Program-made: the position numbers and the translations under genes | Origin: Verrucomicrobiota bacterium | Lineage (GTDB): Bacteria; Verrucomicrobiota; Verrucomicrobiia; Verrucomicrobiales; DEV007 | DNA: 64,000 bases | Assembly (NCBI GenBank): GCA_020630975.1 | Contig: JAHDID010000001.1 | Location: 141,687-205,686, forward strand | Direction of reading: 5' to 3' | Part shown: in pieces, positions 33,034 to 42,221 of the stretch | How positions within the stretch are numbered: the first letter of the stretch is position 1 | How the letters are laid out: every line of letters starts with the position of its first letter | Notes under the pieces: generated by a model | The model's input: the letters and a program-made list of their open reading frames with translations, nothing else | The model's database searches: none | What the model was told of the DNA's origin: nothing

Positions 33034-33750
33034 CTAATAAGCCACCTTCAGCTTCTCAGCGCTGACAGGATCGACCGGGACTAGCTCCATCTGCACGGTG
33101 CCCGGTATCTCGACGAGAGGGTCGTCTTCGAACATATAGGCCTCCATCAGCAGGTAGACCACGCCCTCGATAGGGCGGTAAGTGCGTGCCCCCAGCACCT
33201 TGCGGCCCTCTGGCCCCGACTCACGTCGGATCACGATCGGCTGGTCGGTCTTGATTTTGAGCGCAAACTGGTCGCTACCGACCAGTCCAAAGCTAGGCTT
33301 CACCTTGCGCACATGCTTTTGCATCTCGATGAGAGGCGCAAATAGCTTGGTGTAGCTGATCTTGCCACCGACGATCTCCGGTGGCGCAAAGGGCGGCACC
33401 TCGATATCGAACGAAATATTCAGAGAGCCTTTGATCTGATTCGATACGAGAAACGGATTTTCGGCGTAGAGATCCTTCGAATTGGGCACCTCGAAATACC
33501 CGTCCGAGCTAACGATCAAAAACTCAGGGTTCTCCGAGGACTGCAGCTCGAGCATGATTTTCTCTGGCGGCACATCCAGAGAGCTGCGGATCTTTAGCCG
33601 ATAGCTCTTCACGCCCGGATCCTCCTGATCGCCTCGAGCAATGCGAATGACCTCCCGATAAGGAATGGCTGCCACTGACTGAGCATGACAAAAATCTGAC
33701 ACAGCCAATATGGCCAGTACTACTATCAGCAAGAGGCTATGGTGTTTCAT
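33034..33750 (-). CDS. Secreted protein of unknown function
   Basis: 238 aa from the start at 33750 (MKHHSLLL), which gives a signal peptide ending FCHA. The mature part is beta-rich with no family I recognise. Noted stretches are RLKIRSSLDVPPEKI and RPIEGVVYLLMEAYMF. It is transcribed divergently from exbD; a longer frame to 33798 is possible. Confidence 0.7.
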   Translation of the reverse strand: MKHHSLLLIVVLAILAVSDFCHAQSVAAIPYREVIRIARGDQEDPGVKSYRLKIRSSLDVPPEKIMLELQSSENPEFLIVSSDGYFEVPNSKDLYAENPFLVSNQIKGSLNISFDIEVPPFAPPEIVGGKISYTKLFAPLIEMQKHVRKVKPSFGLVGSDQFALKIKTDQPIVIRRESGPEGRKVLGARTYRPIEGVVYLLMEAYMFEDDPLVEIPGTVQMELVPVDPVSAEKLKVAY

Positions 33751-33883
33751 CGTGTTTGCGAGTCCTAGACTCCTCGGACTATGCAGCGTCTTCCCCAAAA
33801 GTTCCAGCCTAAGGGCAGTTTATTTTTTAACTTTCGCACCCCTCGCTTTCGTCCTACCATGCACTGAGACATTCTCACAGCAG

Positions 33884-34297
33884 ATGAAATTTCGCGACCG
33901 ACAGCCAGAAGCCACTGCCGAGCTAGAGCTAGCTCCGATGATCGATGTGGTTTTCCTGCTACTGATCTTCTTTATCGTCAGTTGGCAGTTTGCGAAATTC
34001 GAGGAAGACATGGACGTCTCAGTGCCTGCGGCAGAGGAAGTCGCACCCGATGACAAGGCCGTAGGCGAGATCATCGTCAATGTCAGTGCTGATGGCGAGA
34101 TCATCCTCAATAGCGCTCGCGTCACCAAAGCCGCTCTGCGCGATAAGCTGACACGCATCCACGAAGTCAACGAAAGCCAGGCGGTGATTCTCCGTGGCCA
34201 TGTCGACGCTGACTTTCAAATCGTGATCGAAGTGCTCGACCAGATCAAAAAAGCCGGCATCTGGAATGTCGCCTTCGCCTCGATGGAGAACAAGTGA
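33884..34297 (+). CDS. exbD: ExbD/TolR-family biopolymer transport protein
   Basis: 137 aa from the ATG at 33884. It has the short cytoplasmic N terminus, a single membrane helix with the proton-path Asp (APMIDVVFLLLIFFIV), and a periplasmic domain with VILRGHVDADFQIVIEVLDQIKKAGI. It should couple proton flow to TonB for outer-membrane transport. No exbB is present next to it. The open frame extends upstream to 33710 but that part is not ExbD-like. Confidence 0.88.
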   Translation: MKFRDRQPEATAELELAPMIDVVFLLLIFFIVSWQFAKFEEDMDVSVPAAEEVAPDDKAVGEIIVNVSADGEIILNSARVTKAALRDKLTRIHEVNESQAVILRGHVDADFQIVIEVLDQIKKAGIWNVAFASMENK

Positions 34298-34311
34298 GCG
34301 GTCAGAGATCG

Positions 34312-34869
34312 CTACCCATGATACGGCAACCCCTGCGGCGGGTAAGCCCCTGGTCGGCCCACAGCATGAGCCGCTCGATGATTCGCCAGCTCTGCAGCTC
34401 TCTGAGAGGTCAGGATAGCGATGACTAGGTAGACACAGAACGTCAGCGGCCAAGTGATCAAGCCGATGAAGAGAAACACGAGCAGAAAGTTCACCACAGT
34501 GAGCGCCCAATAAGTGATCATCAAGATGACACCGGTGATGACATTGCCCGCGTAGATGTTGCCAATACCAAAGGTTTGTAAAAAGATACCCGGCAGGATC
34601 TCCAGCAGCACAGCGATACCCGATGACTTTTCTTCATAGAAATGATGATGGTGATGTACCGGCGCTAGAGCGGTAGTCGCGGGCTCTTGCCGCTCCGAGC
34701 CAGCAGGCAGGCTCGGCCGCTGCAGCTGCTCGATGGGAAACCACACCTCATTTTCCTCCTCACGCACAGTCGCCCCGGCCGAGATCGTCCCATCGAACAG
34801 GGCATCGGTGAGTTCCTCTTTGGTAAATGGCCCAGTCACCTGAGCCTCGGTAGACAGATAGTATTTCAA
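34312..34869 (-). CDS. GYF_2 domain membrane protein
   Basis: 185 aa. Residues 1-55 match GYF_2 (MKYYLSTEAQVTGPFTKEEL, then VWFPIEQL), a peptide-binding fold. A His run follows, then two or three membrane segments resembling TM2-type small proteins (IGNIYAGNVITGVILMITYW). A related GYF_2 gene is at 55073. Function unknown. Confidence 0.75.
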   Translation of the reverse strand: MKYYLSTEAQVTGPFTKEELTDALFDGTISAGATVREEENEVWFPIEQLQRPSLPAGSERQEPATTALAPVHHHHHFYEEKSSGIAVLLEILPGIFLQTFGIGNIYAGNVITGVILMITYWALTVVNFLLVFLFIGLITWPLTFCVYLVIAILTSQRAAELANHRAAHAVGRPGAYPPQGLPYHG

Positions 34870-35059
34870 AGCAGCTCTAGACTGCCAGAAAAGTCACCTC
34901 TCTGGCAGTAGAAAATGTCGCCAGGTTTGTAGAGCCACGCTTAGCGAATTTATGAGAGCATTTTTTCGGCATAAATCTGCCAGCGCCTCGTCGCACTGAG
35001 CGGTCGGGCAGCCTGAAGACCTGCCATCCCAAAACACAACAACCATTCAACCAACCAAC

Positions 35060-35164
35060 TATGCTACAAAAAATAAAGCAAATCCTCCAAACCCTAGACG
35101 ACATGTGGGGCTACGAGCTCTTTCTCCTACGTCAGCGCTACCGCAACGCCAAAAGCGACGTCTA
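35060..35164 (+). CDS. Possible small protein (34 aa)
   Basis: Open frame starting MLQKIKQILQTLDDMW and ending RYRNAKSDV. No ribosome-binding site or conserved domain. Coding potential is uncertain. Confidence 0.25.
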
Positions 35165-35173
35165 GGACCCAAG

Positions 35174-35217
35174 CTCTCCTCCTCTCCTCCTCTCCTCCTC
35201 TCCTCCTCTCCTCCCCC
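35174..35217. repeat. CTCCT simple repeat
   Basis: Tandem CTCCTCT-type pyrimidine tract of about 44 bp in an intergenic region. Confidence 0.85.
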
Positions 35218-35224
35218 ATACAAA

Positions 35225-35262
35225 GAAAAAGCCCCAAGGCGGAAGGACCACCTTGAGGCTTT
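35225..35262 (-). terminator. Intrinsic terminator of the double-Sec gene
   Basis: Inverted repeat AAGCCTCAAGG with its complement and a T-run on the minus strand, 30 bp after the stop codon. Confidence 0.75.
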
Positions 35263-35291
35263 AGAAATAGTAAAAAGATGTGTGCGGGAAA

Positions 35292-35861
35292 TTAACCCTC
35301 GTCGCCACCCTCTTTTGTCCAAGTGTTCACCACATAGCGGCTAGCCTTGGAACCAAGAGACTCGATAGCTGCTGCCTTATCGATCTCGGCAGAACCATCG
35401 GAGACCACTACGACACGCTGTGTGCCTGGATCTCCTTTTTCAATGCTGACTGACTTCACACCTGCAAGACCACCAAACGCCGAACTGACGTATGTTTTGC
35501 AGCCTCCTCATGTCACTCCAGTCATACCGGCCACGTAGGTCACCTCCTGGGAAGCACCCTCCTCGGCCCAATCGACTACCACGTAGCGCTTGGCTTTGTC
35601 TCCGAGAGCCTTGATAGCGGCATCTTTGGTGATCGCCTCTGAGCCATCAGTGACCACAGTCACTTTCTGACCACCAGCCTCATCACACTTCTCGATCTTT
35701 ACAGACTTAGAACCAGCTAACTTACCGAACGCCGAACTGACGTATTTCTTGCAGCCGCCTCAAGTCACGCCGGTCATGCCGGCAACGTATGTGACATCCT
35801 CTGCGAAAGCGGGAGCGATCGCAAAGACAGCCATTATCATGGTTGCGATTGTTTTCTTCAT
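35292..35861 (-). CDS. Predicted selenoprotein with two tandem domains, each with an in-frame UGA
   Basis: 189 aa if both UGA codons (35762-35760, residue 34; 35510-35508, residue 118) are Sec. A signal peptide ends in PAFA. Two repeats of about 84 residues follow, each starting VTYVAGMTGVTUGGCK and continuing YVSSAFG; the fold resembles an HMA or thioredoxin-like metal or redox domain with UxxC. Both UGA lie at the same place in the repeat and homology continues past each. The repeats share a 17-nt identical segment after UGA which can fold into a SECIS-like hairpin. A secreted redox or metal-binding role is inferred. selU lies 140 bp away, divergently. Confidence 0.82.
35477..35491 (-). promoter_or_regulatory. 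Candidate SECIS hairpin, second UGA
   Basis: Same ACGTC-AGTTC-GGCGT hairpin as at the first UGA and at the same distance. An outer CTGCAA/TTGCAG helix can extend it here. Confidence 0.6.
35729..35743 (-). promoter_or_regulatory. Candidate SECIS hairpin, first UGA
   Basis: ACGTC-AGTTC-GGCGT: five pairs, five-base loop, starting 17 nt after the UGA. Identical in the second repeat. Confidence 0.6.
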
Positions 35862-36002
35862 ATTGTTGAACGTGCGGGCAGAGCGCACAATACGCACCAC
35901 CTTCATGTAATAGGATACGGACGAGCCACCTCATGTCACCATAAAAAGTTCCACAAAAACGGGAGAAAAAGGTGTAAGCTGCGCTTAATACGATCACAAA
36001 AA

Positions 36003-37064
36003 ATGGGTGGTAGGATAGAAAGAGTGGCGTATCCGGATGCACAGAGAGACGTCGACTACAGCGAGGTGATCGATGTGCGTGCCCCCTGCGAGTACGCAGA
36101 GGATCACATCTCCGGCGCGCTGAATCTGCCGGTTTTGGACAATTCGCAGCGAGTCGAAGTGGGCACCGTTTACAAGCAGGATTCCACCTTCAAAGCCCGC
36201 CAGATGGGGGCCGCCATGGTCTCGCGGAATATCGCTGAACACATCGATAGCCATTTTTCTGGGAAAGATCGAGACTACCGCCCCCTCGTCTACTGCTGGC
36301 GGGGCGGCCAGCGCTCCGGCAGCCTAGCCACCGTGCTCAGCGACATAGGCTGGCACGTCTGTGTGATCGAGGGTGGCTACCGCACCTATCGCCGTCACGT
36401 GATCGAGCAGATCGATGCTCTGGCCCCCGAGCTGAGATTCATCGTGCTCAATGGCTACACCGGCTCTGGCAAGACCCTCATGCTCCATGCTCTGCGCGAG
36501 CACGGCGAGCAGATCCTAGACCTCGAGGGCCTAGCCAATCACAAAGGCTCAGTATTCGGCGGCGATAGCGAGCATCCTCAGCCTGCACAGAAGCGCTTTG
36601 AATCGCTGATCTACGATCAACTGAACGGATTCGACCCAAAGCGCCCCATCTACATCGAGGCCGAAAGCGCCAAAATCGGCAAACTCAACCTCCCGACTCC
36701 GCTCTGGCAGCGGATGAAAGAATCAACCGTCATCGAGCTAGACTCTCCAGTCGAAGCCCGGGCCCGCTACCTCACACGGGACTACAGCGATTGGCTAGGC
36801 GACCTCGATCGCATCCACAGCACCATCGATAGGCTGCAGAGCTTTCACCCCACACCTCTGCTACAAAAGTGGAAAGACATGGCCCAGTCCAGTCAGTGGG
36901 ACGACCTAGCCACCTCGCTACTGGTGGAGCACTACGACCAGCGCTATCGGCCAGCCTCCGGCGCTAGCTCCTTTCAGCCTGCCCGAGCGATCGTCCAGGT
37001 GCAGGCGCACGACGCTACCAGCCTCCAAGAGAGCATGAGAGAGCTACTGACCTGCGCTGTATGA
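36003..37064 (+). CDS. selU: tRNA 2-selenouridine synthase SelU/MnmH
   Basis: 353 aa. An N-terminal rhodanese domain carries the active Cys in YCWRGGQRSGS (Cys98). A P-loop domain (NGYTGSGKT, about residue 150) follows. SelU uses selenophosphate to exchange sulfur for selenium in the wobble uridine of Lys, Glu and Gln tRNAs. It lies beside a two-Sec selenoprotein, consistent with active selenium metabolism in this organism. Its last codons overlap the next gene by 4 nt. Confidence 0.93.
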   Translation: MGGRIERVAYPDAQRDVDYSEVIDVRAPCEYAEDHISGALNLPVLDNSQRVEVGTVYKQDSTFKARQMGAAMVSRNIAEHIDSHFSGKDRDYRPLVYCWRGGQRSGSLATVLSDIGWHVCVIEGGYRTYRRHVIEQIDALAPELRFIVLNGYTGSGKTLMLHALREHGEQILDLEGLANHKGSVFGGDSEHPQPAQKRFESLIYDQLNGFDPKRPIYIEAESAKIGKLNLPTPLWQRMKESTVIELDSPVEARARYLTRDYSDWLGDLDRIHSTIDRLQSFHPTPLLQKWKDMAQSSQWDDLATSLLVEHYDQRYRPASGASSFQPARAIVQVQAHDATSLQESMRELLTCAV

Positions 37065-37921
37065 CCACTATCGCCCGATACCTTTTATCACTCACTGCAC
37101 TCTCAGCGCTCGGCCTGATAGCCGCAGCAGCTACCGAGCCCGCGGAACTGATCTTCGCAGCCGACTTCGACCACTACGACTCCTCTCGCCGCTACCAAAA
37201 GACAGACTTTCTACACGACTGGCACTCACCCCAGTGGGAAAACGGGGTCAAACAAGGCCGCGTAACCATAGCGCCCAACACCAGAAACAGCGACCGGACC
37301 AACCAATGCCTAGCCATCACCTACCCCACTGGCAAAATCGGCTCCACAGAGTCCGGCGCCCAGTGGAAAGTGAAATTCACCAAAGGCTTCGAGGCAGCCG
37401 AGCTGAGTTATCGGGTGAAATTCGCCGACGACTTCGACTTTGTCCGCGGCGGCAAGCTGCCCGGCCTAGCATCGGGCAGCGCCCCCAGCGGCACCCGCAC
37501 GATGGAGGCCGCAGATGGCTGGTCCGCCAGACTCATGTGGCGGGAGCGCGGCACCGCCATCGCCTACACGCAGCATCTCTCCTCCGGTAAAAAAGCTGAC
37601 GGTAGCGAGGAGGACAAAGACTACTGGAAAACCTCGTCCGGCGAGCGCTTCACCTTCCAGCCGGGGCGTTGGTATCAGATATCGCAGCGCATCCGCCTGA
37701 ACCGCCCCGGCCAAAAAGACGGCACCCTACAGATCGCGATCGATGGCCAACTCCTCCTTTCCAGAAACGATATCCCCTACCGTAGGACTGCCGATCTCCA
37801 AATCGATCAACTCTTCTTCAGCACATTCTTCGGCGGCAGCAACCGTAGCTGGGCAGCGAGCAAGGATGAAACCATCTACTTCGATGATTTCATGATCACT
37901 GCCGTTCAGCAGAGACCGTAA
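37061..37921 (+). CDS. Secreted polysaccharide lyase, PL14-like
   Basis: 286 aa with a signal peptide ending about AAAT. The jelly-roll features of family PL14 are visible: GGKLPGLASG, DGWSARLMWRERG, FQPGRWYQI, LNRPGQKDGTLQIAIDG and the C-terminal FFGGSNRSWAASKDETIYFDDF. Relatives cleave alginate or glucuronan. The ATG overlaps the selU stop, so the two may be cotranscribed. Confidence 0.8.
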   Translation: MTTIARYLLSLTALSALGLIAAAATEPAELIFAADFDHYDSSRRYQKTDFLHDWHSPQWENGVKQGRVTIAPNTRNSDRTNQCLAITYPTGKIGSTESGAQWKVKFTKGFEAAELSYRVKFADDFDFVRGGKLPGLASGSAPSGTRTMEAADGWSARLMWRERGTAIAYTQHLSSGKKADGSEEDKDYWKTSSGERFTFQPGRWYQISQRIRLNRPGQKDGTLQIAIDGQLLLSRNDIPYRRTADLQIDQLFFSTFFGGSNRSWAASKDETIYFDDFMITAVQQRP

Positions 37922-37966
37922 CACCAAATATGCTTGCACACTGCGCTCACCAGCATACTGTTCATT

Positions 37967-38185
37967 ATGATAGATAGTCGTTTCCCTGAATTAGCCAGAT
38001 TGACTCCTGGGGAAAAGATGGAGCTGGCGGGTGAACTGGTGTCTGCAGCTCAGGACCAAGCAGATGCCTCTGAGTTAAGCGAAAAAGCGGTCAAAATTCT
38101 CGAAAATAAACTCGCCGATGCGATCGCAGATCCATCAACATATATCTCTTGGGAGGACCTCAAAGCAGCCAAACATGATCGCTGA
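37967..38185 (+). CDS. Addiction-module antitoxin-like protein
   Basis: 72 aa. It matches the short addiction-module component pattern: LTPGEKMELAGELV near the N terminus and a C-terminal SWEDLKAAKHD. The last 11 nt overlap a RelE/ParE-type toxin frame that is broken by a frameshift. Antitoxins of this type bind and neutralise the toxin. Confidence 0.72.
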   Translation: MIDSRFPELARLTPGEKMELAGELVSAAQDQADASELSEKAVKILENKLADAIADPSTYISWEDLKAAKHDR

Positions 38186-38472
38186 TGTCGTCTGGACAGA
38201 ACATGCCGCAAGAGATTATCAAAACCTCAACACAAGCTTAGCTACCGAATCTGAACTGTCCTATTTTCTAGAACTTGCAAAAGCATTTCCCGAGATTGGT
38301 TTCGCCGGTCCAGTGGTCCAAATTGCTAAGAAGAGGACTTATCGGCAAAAAGAGAGCTTATGGTCTCTACTACTCAGTACACGGCAACCGCCTCTTCGTT
38401 GTTGCTCTCCTGAATCTGAGACAAGATTCAGATACGATAGAAAAATTGATTCTTTCCAGATTGCCGAACTAG
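38175..38472 (+). pseudogene. RelE/ParE-type toxin, frameshifted
   Basis: The first frame gives IADVVWTEHAARDYQNL, typical of a RelE-family N terminus, up to about 38325. The expected C-terminal part (GLYYSVHGNRLFVVALL, then LRQDSDTIEKLI) continues in another frame, so there is a single frameshift near 38325-38345. The toxin is probably inactive. A sequencing error would give the same picture. Confidence 0.68.
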
Positions 38473-38505
38473 AAGCTAACTGAAGCTAACTCAAGCCACA
38501 GCGAC

Positions 38506-39645
38506 ATGATCTACCTCGACTCGAATGCCACGACTCAAGTCCACCCACAAGTGGTGGACGCTATGCTCCCCTTTCTCACCGATCATTTTCACAATCCATC
38601 CAGCGGTTACTCCGCAGGCCAATCCGTAAAAGCCGCCATCGCCAAGGCCCGCGGCCAAGTCGCTAGTCTCATCGGAGCCCAGCCAGAAGAGATCGTCTTC
38701 ACAGGCTGCGGCACCGAGTCGAATAACATGGCCATCAAGGCTCTGGCACGCGAGATCGGTAGGAAATCATCTAAAGTCGTCGTCAGCGAGATCGAGCACA
38801 GCGCCGTGCTCCGCCCTACCGAGGCCATGGCAGCTGTGGGCTTCGACGTCCAGCGGGTCGGTGTCGACGCCTATGGCCGACTCGATCTCGCCGCTCTTGA
38901 GCGAGCTGTCGATTCAGATGTGCCCGGTTTCCTTTCCCTCATGTGGGCCAACAATGAAACCGGTGTCATCCAGCCCATCGCCGAAGCCACCGCTATCGCT
39001 CAGGCTGCCGGCTGGCATGTCCATACCGATGCGATACAAGCCGTCGGCAAAGTCCCCGTCCGGGTCGACGAAGTGCCTGTCGACTATCTCTCTATCAGCG
39101 GCCACAAGTTTCACGCGCCAAAGGGAGTCGGCGTTCTCTACATCCGAAGCGGCAGCCCATTCGAGCCGATGATCCGTGGCGGCGGACAAGAAAACGGCCA
39201 CCGCAGCGGCACCGAAAATGTGCCCTACATTGTCGGTCTCGGTGCCGCCGCCGAGATCATGGAGAAAGAAATGCAGCCCGGAGCAGGCCTCGAGCGAGTC
39301 GGTCGGCTCCGCGACCATCTCGAGACCAGCCTGCAGGAAAGCCTAGATGGCGTCCGCCTCAATGGCTCTCGCCAGCACCGTACCACCAATGTCGCCCACG
39401 TCGCATTCGATGGCTGCGTAGCTACCGACATGCTCCCCCGCCTCGATGCCGCCGGCATCCTCTGCTCCGCCGGTAGCGCCTGCATGACTGGCAAATCAAA
39501 TCCCAGCCACGTGCAAAAAGCCATGGGCTACAGCGATGCCCATGCCTTCAGCAGTCTCCGTCTTTCCCTATCGATATTCTCTACTCAAGAGGAAGTCGAC
39601 CAAGCTATCGAAAAAATCGTAGCTGTCGCGAAGGCGTGTCGATAG
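38506..39645 (+). CDS. Cysteine desulfurase (NifS/IscS-like)
   Basis: 379-aa PLP enzyme. The PLP Lys lies in SGHKFHAPKG, the substrate-binding His/Asp in HTDAIQAVG, and the mobile catalytic Cys in CSAGSACMTG (residue about 327). It mobilises sulfur, and NifS-type enzymes can also release selenium from selenocysteine. Closeness to selU and the two-Sec gene makes a selenium-related role plausible but not proven. It overlaps the next small gene by 10 nt. Confidence 0.92.
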   Translation: MIYLDSNATTQVHPQVVDAMLPFLTDHFHNPSSGYSAGQSVKAAIAKARGQVASLIGAQPEEIVFTGCGTESNNMAIKALAREIGRKSSKVVVSEIEHSAVLRPTEAMAAVGFDVQRVGVDAYGRLDLAALERAVDSDVPGFLSLMWANNETGVIQPIAEATAIAQAAGWHVHTDAIQAVGKVPVRVDEVPVDYLSISGHKFHAPKGVGVLYIRSGSPFEPMIRGGGQENGHRSGTENVPYIVGLGAAAEIMEKEMQPGAGLERVGRLRDHLETSLQESLDGVRLNGSRQHRTTNVAHVAFDGCVATDMLPRLDAAGILCSAGSACMTGKSNPSHVQKAMGYSDAHAFSSLRLSLSIFSTQEEVDQAIEKIVAVAKACR

Positions 39646-40007
39646 TAACCGAGGCAAGAACCTTAAAACCAATCTTAAAACGCTCAGTTGTGAATCTCTT
39701 TAAGAAAGCAGCTATCTCTCTTACCCCGCTCATCTGCCTAACAATAGCGTGGATGGTAATTATATACATAGATGTCGTGGTAAATTACCAACAACAGAGC
39801 ATCGACATAAAAGGCATTCACATCGGCCTCATCCTTACCACCACTTTCTTAGTTACTTGGCTTATCACGCACAAACAATTCGAACCCCAAAGCCCCGATT
39901 CAGCATTACGGCTATTCGTGGCATGCTGTGCCATTTATATCTCTTGGATAATAGTATCCATAATCGCCATGATCTATTGGCACACCTCCATCGGCGGCTC
40001 GCTCTAA
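39636..40007 (+). CDS. Hypothetical membrane protein
   Basis: 123 aa with three predicted membrane helices (about residues 25-50, 62-80, 90-115). No family recognised. Its start overlaps the cysteine desulfurase end by 10 nt. Confidence 0.55.
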   Translation: MSIVTEARTLKPILKRSVVNLFKKAAISLTPLICLTIAWMVIIYIDVVVNYQQQSIDIKGIHIGLILTTTFLVTWLITHKQFEPQSPDSALRLFVACCAIYISWIIVSIIAMIYWHTSIGGSL

Positions 40008-40666
40008 TTTCATACCTAAACATAACCCCTTATCGCGTAACATAATACTCGCAGGAATCTATGCTGAATTTTGCAGTCGCTCAGACCGCTGACTAATTTT
40101 TATTCCGAGAGACTGTAAAGCCCATGGGAAAAGATCTACAGCACACAACTACGCAAAAAACAGAAGGGGCAAGGGGGTGAAAAATGGTTAAATCGAGCCT
40201 GAGCATCCTCACAACCGATGTGTCGTTTTTTTGGCAGCTTTCAAAAACAGAAGAGAAGTCGGATAGGTAAAGTTGACAGGACGTTTCTACCACCCTTCCG
40301 GGTTGGGGTAATGCTTGTGGGTATCCGACCCGGGGTTTTACCCCGGGCTATCAGCTGTTTGCCCCTCCGGGGCACGGACTTTTATTGGTCCCGGAGGGAC
40401 TCAAAGATAGTAGCCGGTGGCAAGCGTAGCGCAGCCACTGGGTGTGGCAGGAGTGAAACTGCACCCCGGCGGGGTGTTAGAAACGTTTGCTAACCAATGG
40501 CGTTCCGGGCTCTGACAAGTCGAAGCGAAAAACGACATTAGAATCTGCGAGTTACCAAACCTGCTAAAGGGGCTATGTTGAGGACTGAATTTAGAAAAAC
40601 CTCCTAAGATCGATATCTAGTCCTATCGGATGCGGCGTCAGCCGTATCTAAGAGCGGTGCACCCAC
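40008..40666. other. Intergenic region rich in GC hairpins
   Basis: No gene found. From about 40281 to 40500 there is a series of GC-rich hairpins, including CCCGGGGTTTTACCCCGGG and CCCCTCCGGGG. Such composite elements are known as dispersed repeats in several environmental phyla. Only this copy is in the window. Confidence 0.6.
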
Positions 40667-42133
40667 TCACTTTTTCTTAGCTGCTCGCTTCCGGTAATTC
40701 GGCGACTGTCTGCGGTCTTTTTCGATCAGAGCTTCGTCAAACACTTCGCCTCCGATCATAGGCTCGTGAGCTTGTTCAGTTAGCACAGCCATCTCTTTCA
40801 CGATGTCGGGAAATTGTTGGGACAAATCATTCAGTTCCTCAATGTCTTTCGAGAGATCGTACAACTCCCAGGCCCCTTTACCTTTTCGGTAGATCTTCCA
40901 GTCGCCTCGGCGGAGGGCGACCTGACCTCCATATTCCCAGTATAGGTAGTCATGTTGCTTTTGCTCTGCCGCATCGCTGCCGCTCAGCTTTAGAGAGGGC
41001 GCGAAAGAAATGCCATCGGTAGACGGGCACTCACTACTAGTCAGATCTGCTAAAGTGGGCATGACGTCGGGAAAATAGCAGACGTGATCACAGACACTAC
41101 CAGCAGGGATCTGGCTCGGCCAGCGGACGAGGTAGGGTATCTTTAGCCCGCCCTCGTACAGGCGACCTTTGCCTCCGCGAAAGCGAGCACCCGTGTGCGG
41201 ATTGAGATTCGGAGCGAAGAAGCCGTGTGGCCGATCCTCGGAGCGGAAATACTCCTGCCCACCATTGTCACCACTGAGAAAGAAGACGGTGTTGTCATCG
41301 ATACCGAGCTCCTTTAGCAGGCTGATGATCTCGCCGATCTGTCGGTCGACCATGTGCATAAATGCCGCATAGATCCGCACATCTTCATCGCGCATCTGGC
41401 CAGCATTCCAGGGTTTGTCTTTGTAGACTTGCCACGAGGGATCGTCCTCGTCGATACCCCACTGCCCATGCGGAGGTGTCCATGGCAGGTAGGCAAAGAA
41501 TGGCTGGTCTTGGTTTGCCCCTTGTTCACGAATGAAATCCATTGATTCGCGAAAGATCTCGAGGTGAGCATGGGTCTGCCCCTCGTGATAGCTGTCTCCC
41601 GAATTCCCCGGCAGGGGGACCTCCTCGCTATTACGAATCAAGTACTCGGGGTAAAAGGTATGCGCGTGGACTTGATCGTAGTAGCCGTAAAAGACATCGA
41701 ACCCATGCTCCTCCGGCAAACCAGTGGTACCTCGGCCACCGATCCCCCATTTGCCGAAGCCGCCTGTCGCATAGCCGCTGGCTTTCAGCATAGAGGCCAG
41801 AGTCGGCTCGTCTGCCCGGATCGGGGCGAAGCCATTGTTCGAGCGCATGGAGGTGTGACCACTATGAAGACCTGTCAGCAGGACTGCACGCGTGGGCCCA
41901 CAGACAGGTGACCCTGTAAGCGCATTGGTAAAACGCATCCCCTCTGCCGCGAACTGATCGATATGCGGCGTGAGCAACTCTGTGTGCCCCATGTGGCCCG
42001 ACTCAAAATAGCCCCACTCATCGAGCATCAGGTAGACGATGTTGGGCTTGTCAGGATTGGACTCGCTAGACCAGACCTCAGCTGAGCCCAAGAGCGAAAA
42101 TAACAGTACACACACACCGCATAGATTCTTCAT
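40667..42133 (-). CDS. Arylsulfatase-type sulfatase
   Basis: 488 aa with a signal peptide. The formylglycine motif is CGPTR (Cys78), and metal ligands lie in LMLDEWG and LSGDNGGQEY. Secreted sulfatases remove sulfate esters from algal polysaccharides. One of three in this part of the window; each stands in its own transcription unit. A formylglycine-generating enzyme is required but is not seen here. Confidence 0.92.
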   Translation of the reverse strand: MKNLCGVCVLLFSLLGSAEVWSSESNPDKPNIVYLMLDEWGYFESGHMGHTELLTPHIDQFAAEGMRFTNALTGSPVCGPTRAVLLTGLHSGHTSMRSNNGFAPIRADEPTLASMLKASGYATGGFGKWGIGGRGTTGLPEEHGFDVFYGYYDQVHAHTFYPEYLIRNSEEVPLPGNSGDSYHEGQTHAHLEIFRESMDFIREQGANQDQPFFAYLPWTPPHGQWGIDEDDPSWQVYKDKPWNAGQMRDEDVRIYAAFMHMVDRQIGEIISLLKELGIDDNTVFFLSGDNGGQEYFRSEDRPHGFFAPNLNPHTGARFRGGKGRLYEGGLKIPYLVRWPSQIPAGSVCDHVCYFPDVMPTLADLTSSECPSTDGISFAPSLKLSGSDAAEQKQHDYLYWEYGGQVALRRGDWKIYRKGKGAWELYDLSKDIEELNDLSQQFPDIVKEMAVLTEQAHEPMIGGEVFDEALIEKDRRQSPNYRKRAAKKK

Positions 42134-42221
42134 GCGGCTACGATCGCGAGATCGCTTCTCATTTGCAATGCCGCAGATCCGTCGGTGTCGGATATGCGCC
42201 CTGCCTCAGGAGGGTAATCCT

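Noticed and set aside
33710-33883. N-terminal extension of ExbD
   Set aside because: The ATG at 33884 starts directly before the usual ExbD sequence; the extension overlaps the divergent secreted-protein start.
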